From positions 1 through 7,736 of the forward strand of contig JANSXJ010000164.1 in NCBI GenBank assembly GCA_024743015.1: a DNA stretch of 7,736 nt. The letters run 5' to 3'. The stretch is from Hyphomonas sp. (GTDB lineage Bacteria > Pseudomonadota > Alphaproteobacteria > Caulobacterales > Hyphomonadaceae). The notes under the pieces were generated by a model. It was given only the letters and a program-made list of their open reading frames with translations, was not told where the DNA came from and ran no database searches. Of this stretch, positions 7,030-7,736 are shown one piece after another. Numbering within the stretch: the stretch's first letter is position 1; the number at the start of each line of letters is the position of its first letter. The position numbers were made by a program, and so were the translations under genes.

Positions 7030-7736
7030 ATGACAAAGAAAACACCGAAACGAGTTCCCAAGATCGCGCTCAGTGAATCGCGTGACATCCCCTTCAACAA
7101 ACTGGTGCTCAGCCAGGCCAACGTTCGCAAGATCAAGGCCAATGTCTCGATCGAGGAGCTGGCGGAAGACATTGCCCGGCGTACGCTGCTGCAGAGCCTA
7201 ACCGTGCGGTCGGTGCTCGACGAGAACGGCGCCGAGACCGGCATGTTCGAGGTGCCCGCCGGCGGTCGCCGCTTCCGGGCACTAGAACTTCTGGTCAAGC
7301 AAAAGCGCTTGGCCCGCAATGCACCAATCCCCTGCATCATCCGTACCGAAGGTCTGGCGGAAGAAGACAGTCTGGCCGAAAACGTCCAGCGCGCTCCGCT
7401 GCATCCGCTCGACCAATTCCGCGCGTTTCAGGCCCTGCGCGAGAAGGGCCAGACAGAAGAAGAGATCGCCGCCGCCTTCTTCGTCTCGGTCAGCGTGGTC
7501 AAGCAGCGGCTGCGTCTCGCCGCCGTCTCGCCCAAACTGCTCGACGTCTATGCCGAAGACGAGATGACGCTCGACCATCTGATGGCGTTCACGGTCAATC
7601 CCGATCATGAGCGCCAGGAACAGGTGTTCGAAGCCATCCAGCGCTCCTATTCGCGCCAGCCCTATGAGATCAAGCGCATGTTGACCGAAGGCGCGGTTCG
7701 GGCCTCGGACAAGCGGGCCCAGTTCATCGGCATCGT
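7030..7736 (+). CDS. ParB/RepB/Spo0J-family partition-like protein, 3'-truncated by window edge
   Basis: The frame is open from ATG 7030 to the window end (235 residues), so the stop lies outside. The start follows GGAG at 7019-7022. The N-terminal ParB domain shows the nucleotide-binding box as GGRRFRA (residues 78-84; classical ParB has GERRYRA) and the second box ENVQR (117-121) followed by APLHPLDQFRAFQAL. A helix-turn-helix is likely around 140-162 (TEEEIAAAFFVSVSVVKQRLRLA). The remainder (VYAEDEMTLDHLMAFTVNPDHERQ) matches accessory ParB-like proteins of rhizobial plasmids and integrative elements. Classical ParB proteins bind centromere sites and form CTP clamps for segregation, but no parA neighbour or parS palindrome is seen here, so a role in partition or regulation of the mobile element is uncertain. 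Its neighbour is the broken DUF932 gene, a common pairing. Confidence 0.9.
   Translation, partial: MTKKTPKRVPKIALSESRDIPFNKLVLSQANVRKIKANVSIEELAEDIARRTLLQSLTVRSVLDENGAETGMFEVPAGGRRFRALELLVKQKRLARNAPIPCIIRTEGLAEEDSLAENVQRAPLHPLDQFRAFQALREKGQTEEEIAAAFFVSVSVVKQRLRLAAVSPKLLDVYAEDEMTLDHLMAFTVNPDHERQEQVFEAIQRSYSRQPYEIKRMLTEGAVRASDKRAQFIGI

Overview
The window looks like a mosaic accessory region from an alphaproteobacterium, probably Rhizobiales. Reasons: high GC with C/G-ending codons in most genes; 3' halves of a tRNA-Arg(CCG) of alphaproteobacterial type; an IS630 element of a kind common in rhizobia; and a DUF932/ParB-like gene pair typical of rhizobial plasmids and integrative conjugative elements. 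Replicon and species cannot be fixed from the sequence alone.

Layout. (1) 1-2619, plus: most of a type I restriction motor subunit, HsdR, running in from the left edge; its frame is open from base 1. (2) 2620-3078: an AT-richer junction with a hairpin, a CTAT microsatellite, a 3' half of tRNA-Arg on the minus strand, and repeated TGGTGAGT / GCTCACCAA motifs at the integrase start. (3) 3079-4338, plus: a complete P4-type tyrosine integrase with all catalytic residues. (4) 4430-4474, plus: a second 3' half of tRNA-Arg, in inverted orientation to the first and differing at 2 of 45 bases. (5) 4507-5557: a complete IS630-family element flanked by TA, with its transposase on the minus strand split over two frames at an A8 run. 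(6) 5627-7736, plus: a DUF932 gene broken by a small palindromic insertion, then a ParB-like gene that runs off the right edge. Each of these two genes has a closely similar structured leader ending at its ribosome-binding site.

How it fits together. The integrase between two tRNA 3' halves marks an island boundary, or several elements stacked at tRNA-Arg sites. The restriction gene on the left and the plasmid/ICE-type maintenance genes on the right look like cargo or backbone of different elements, later modified by the IS insertion. The least ordinary signals are the two leaders (two nested stems with compensatory changes, resembling the published radC RNA motif), the inverted att-like pair, and the palindrome that breaks the DUF932 frame.
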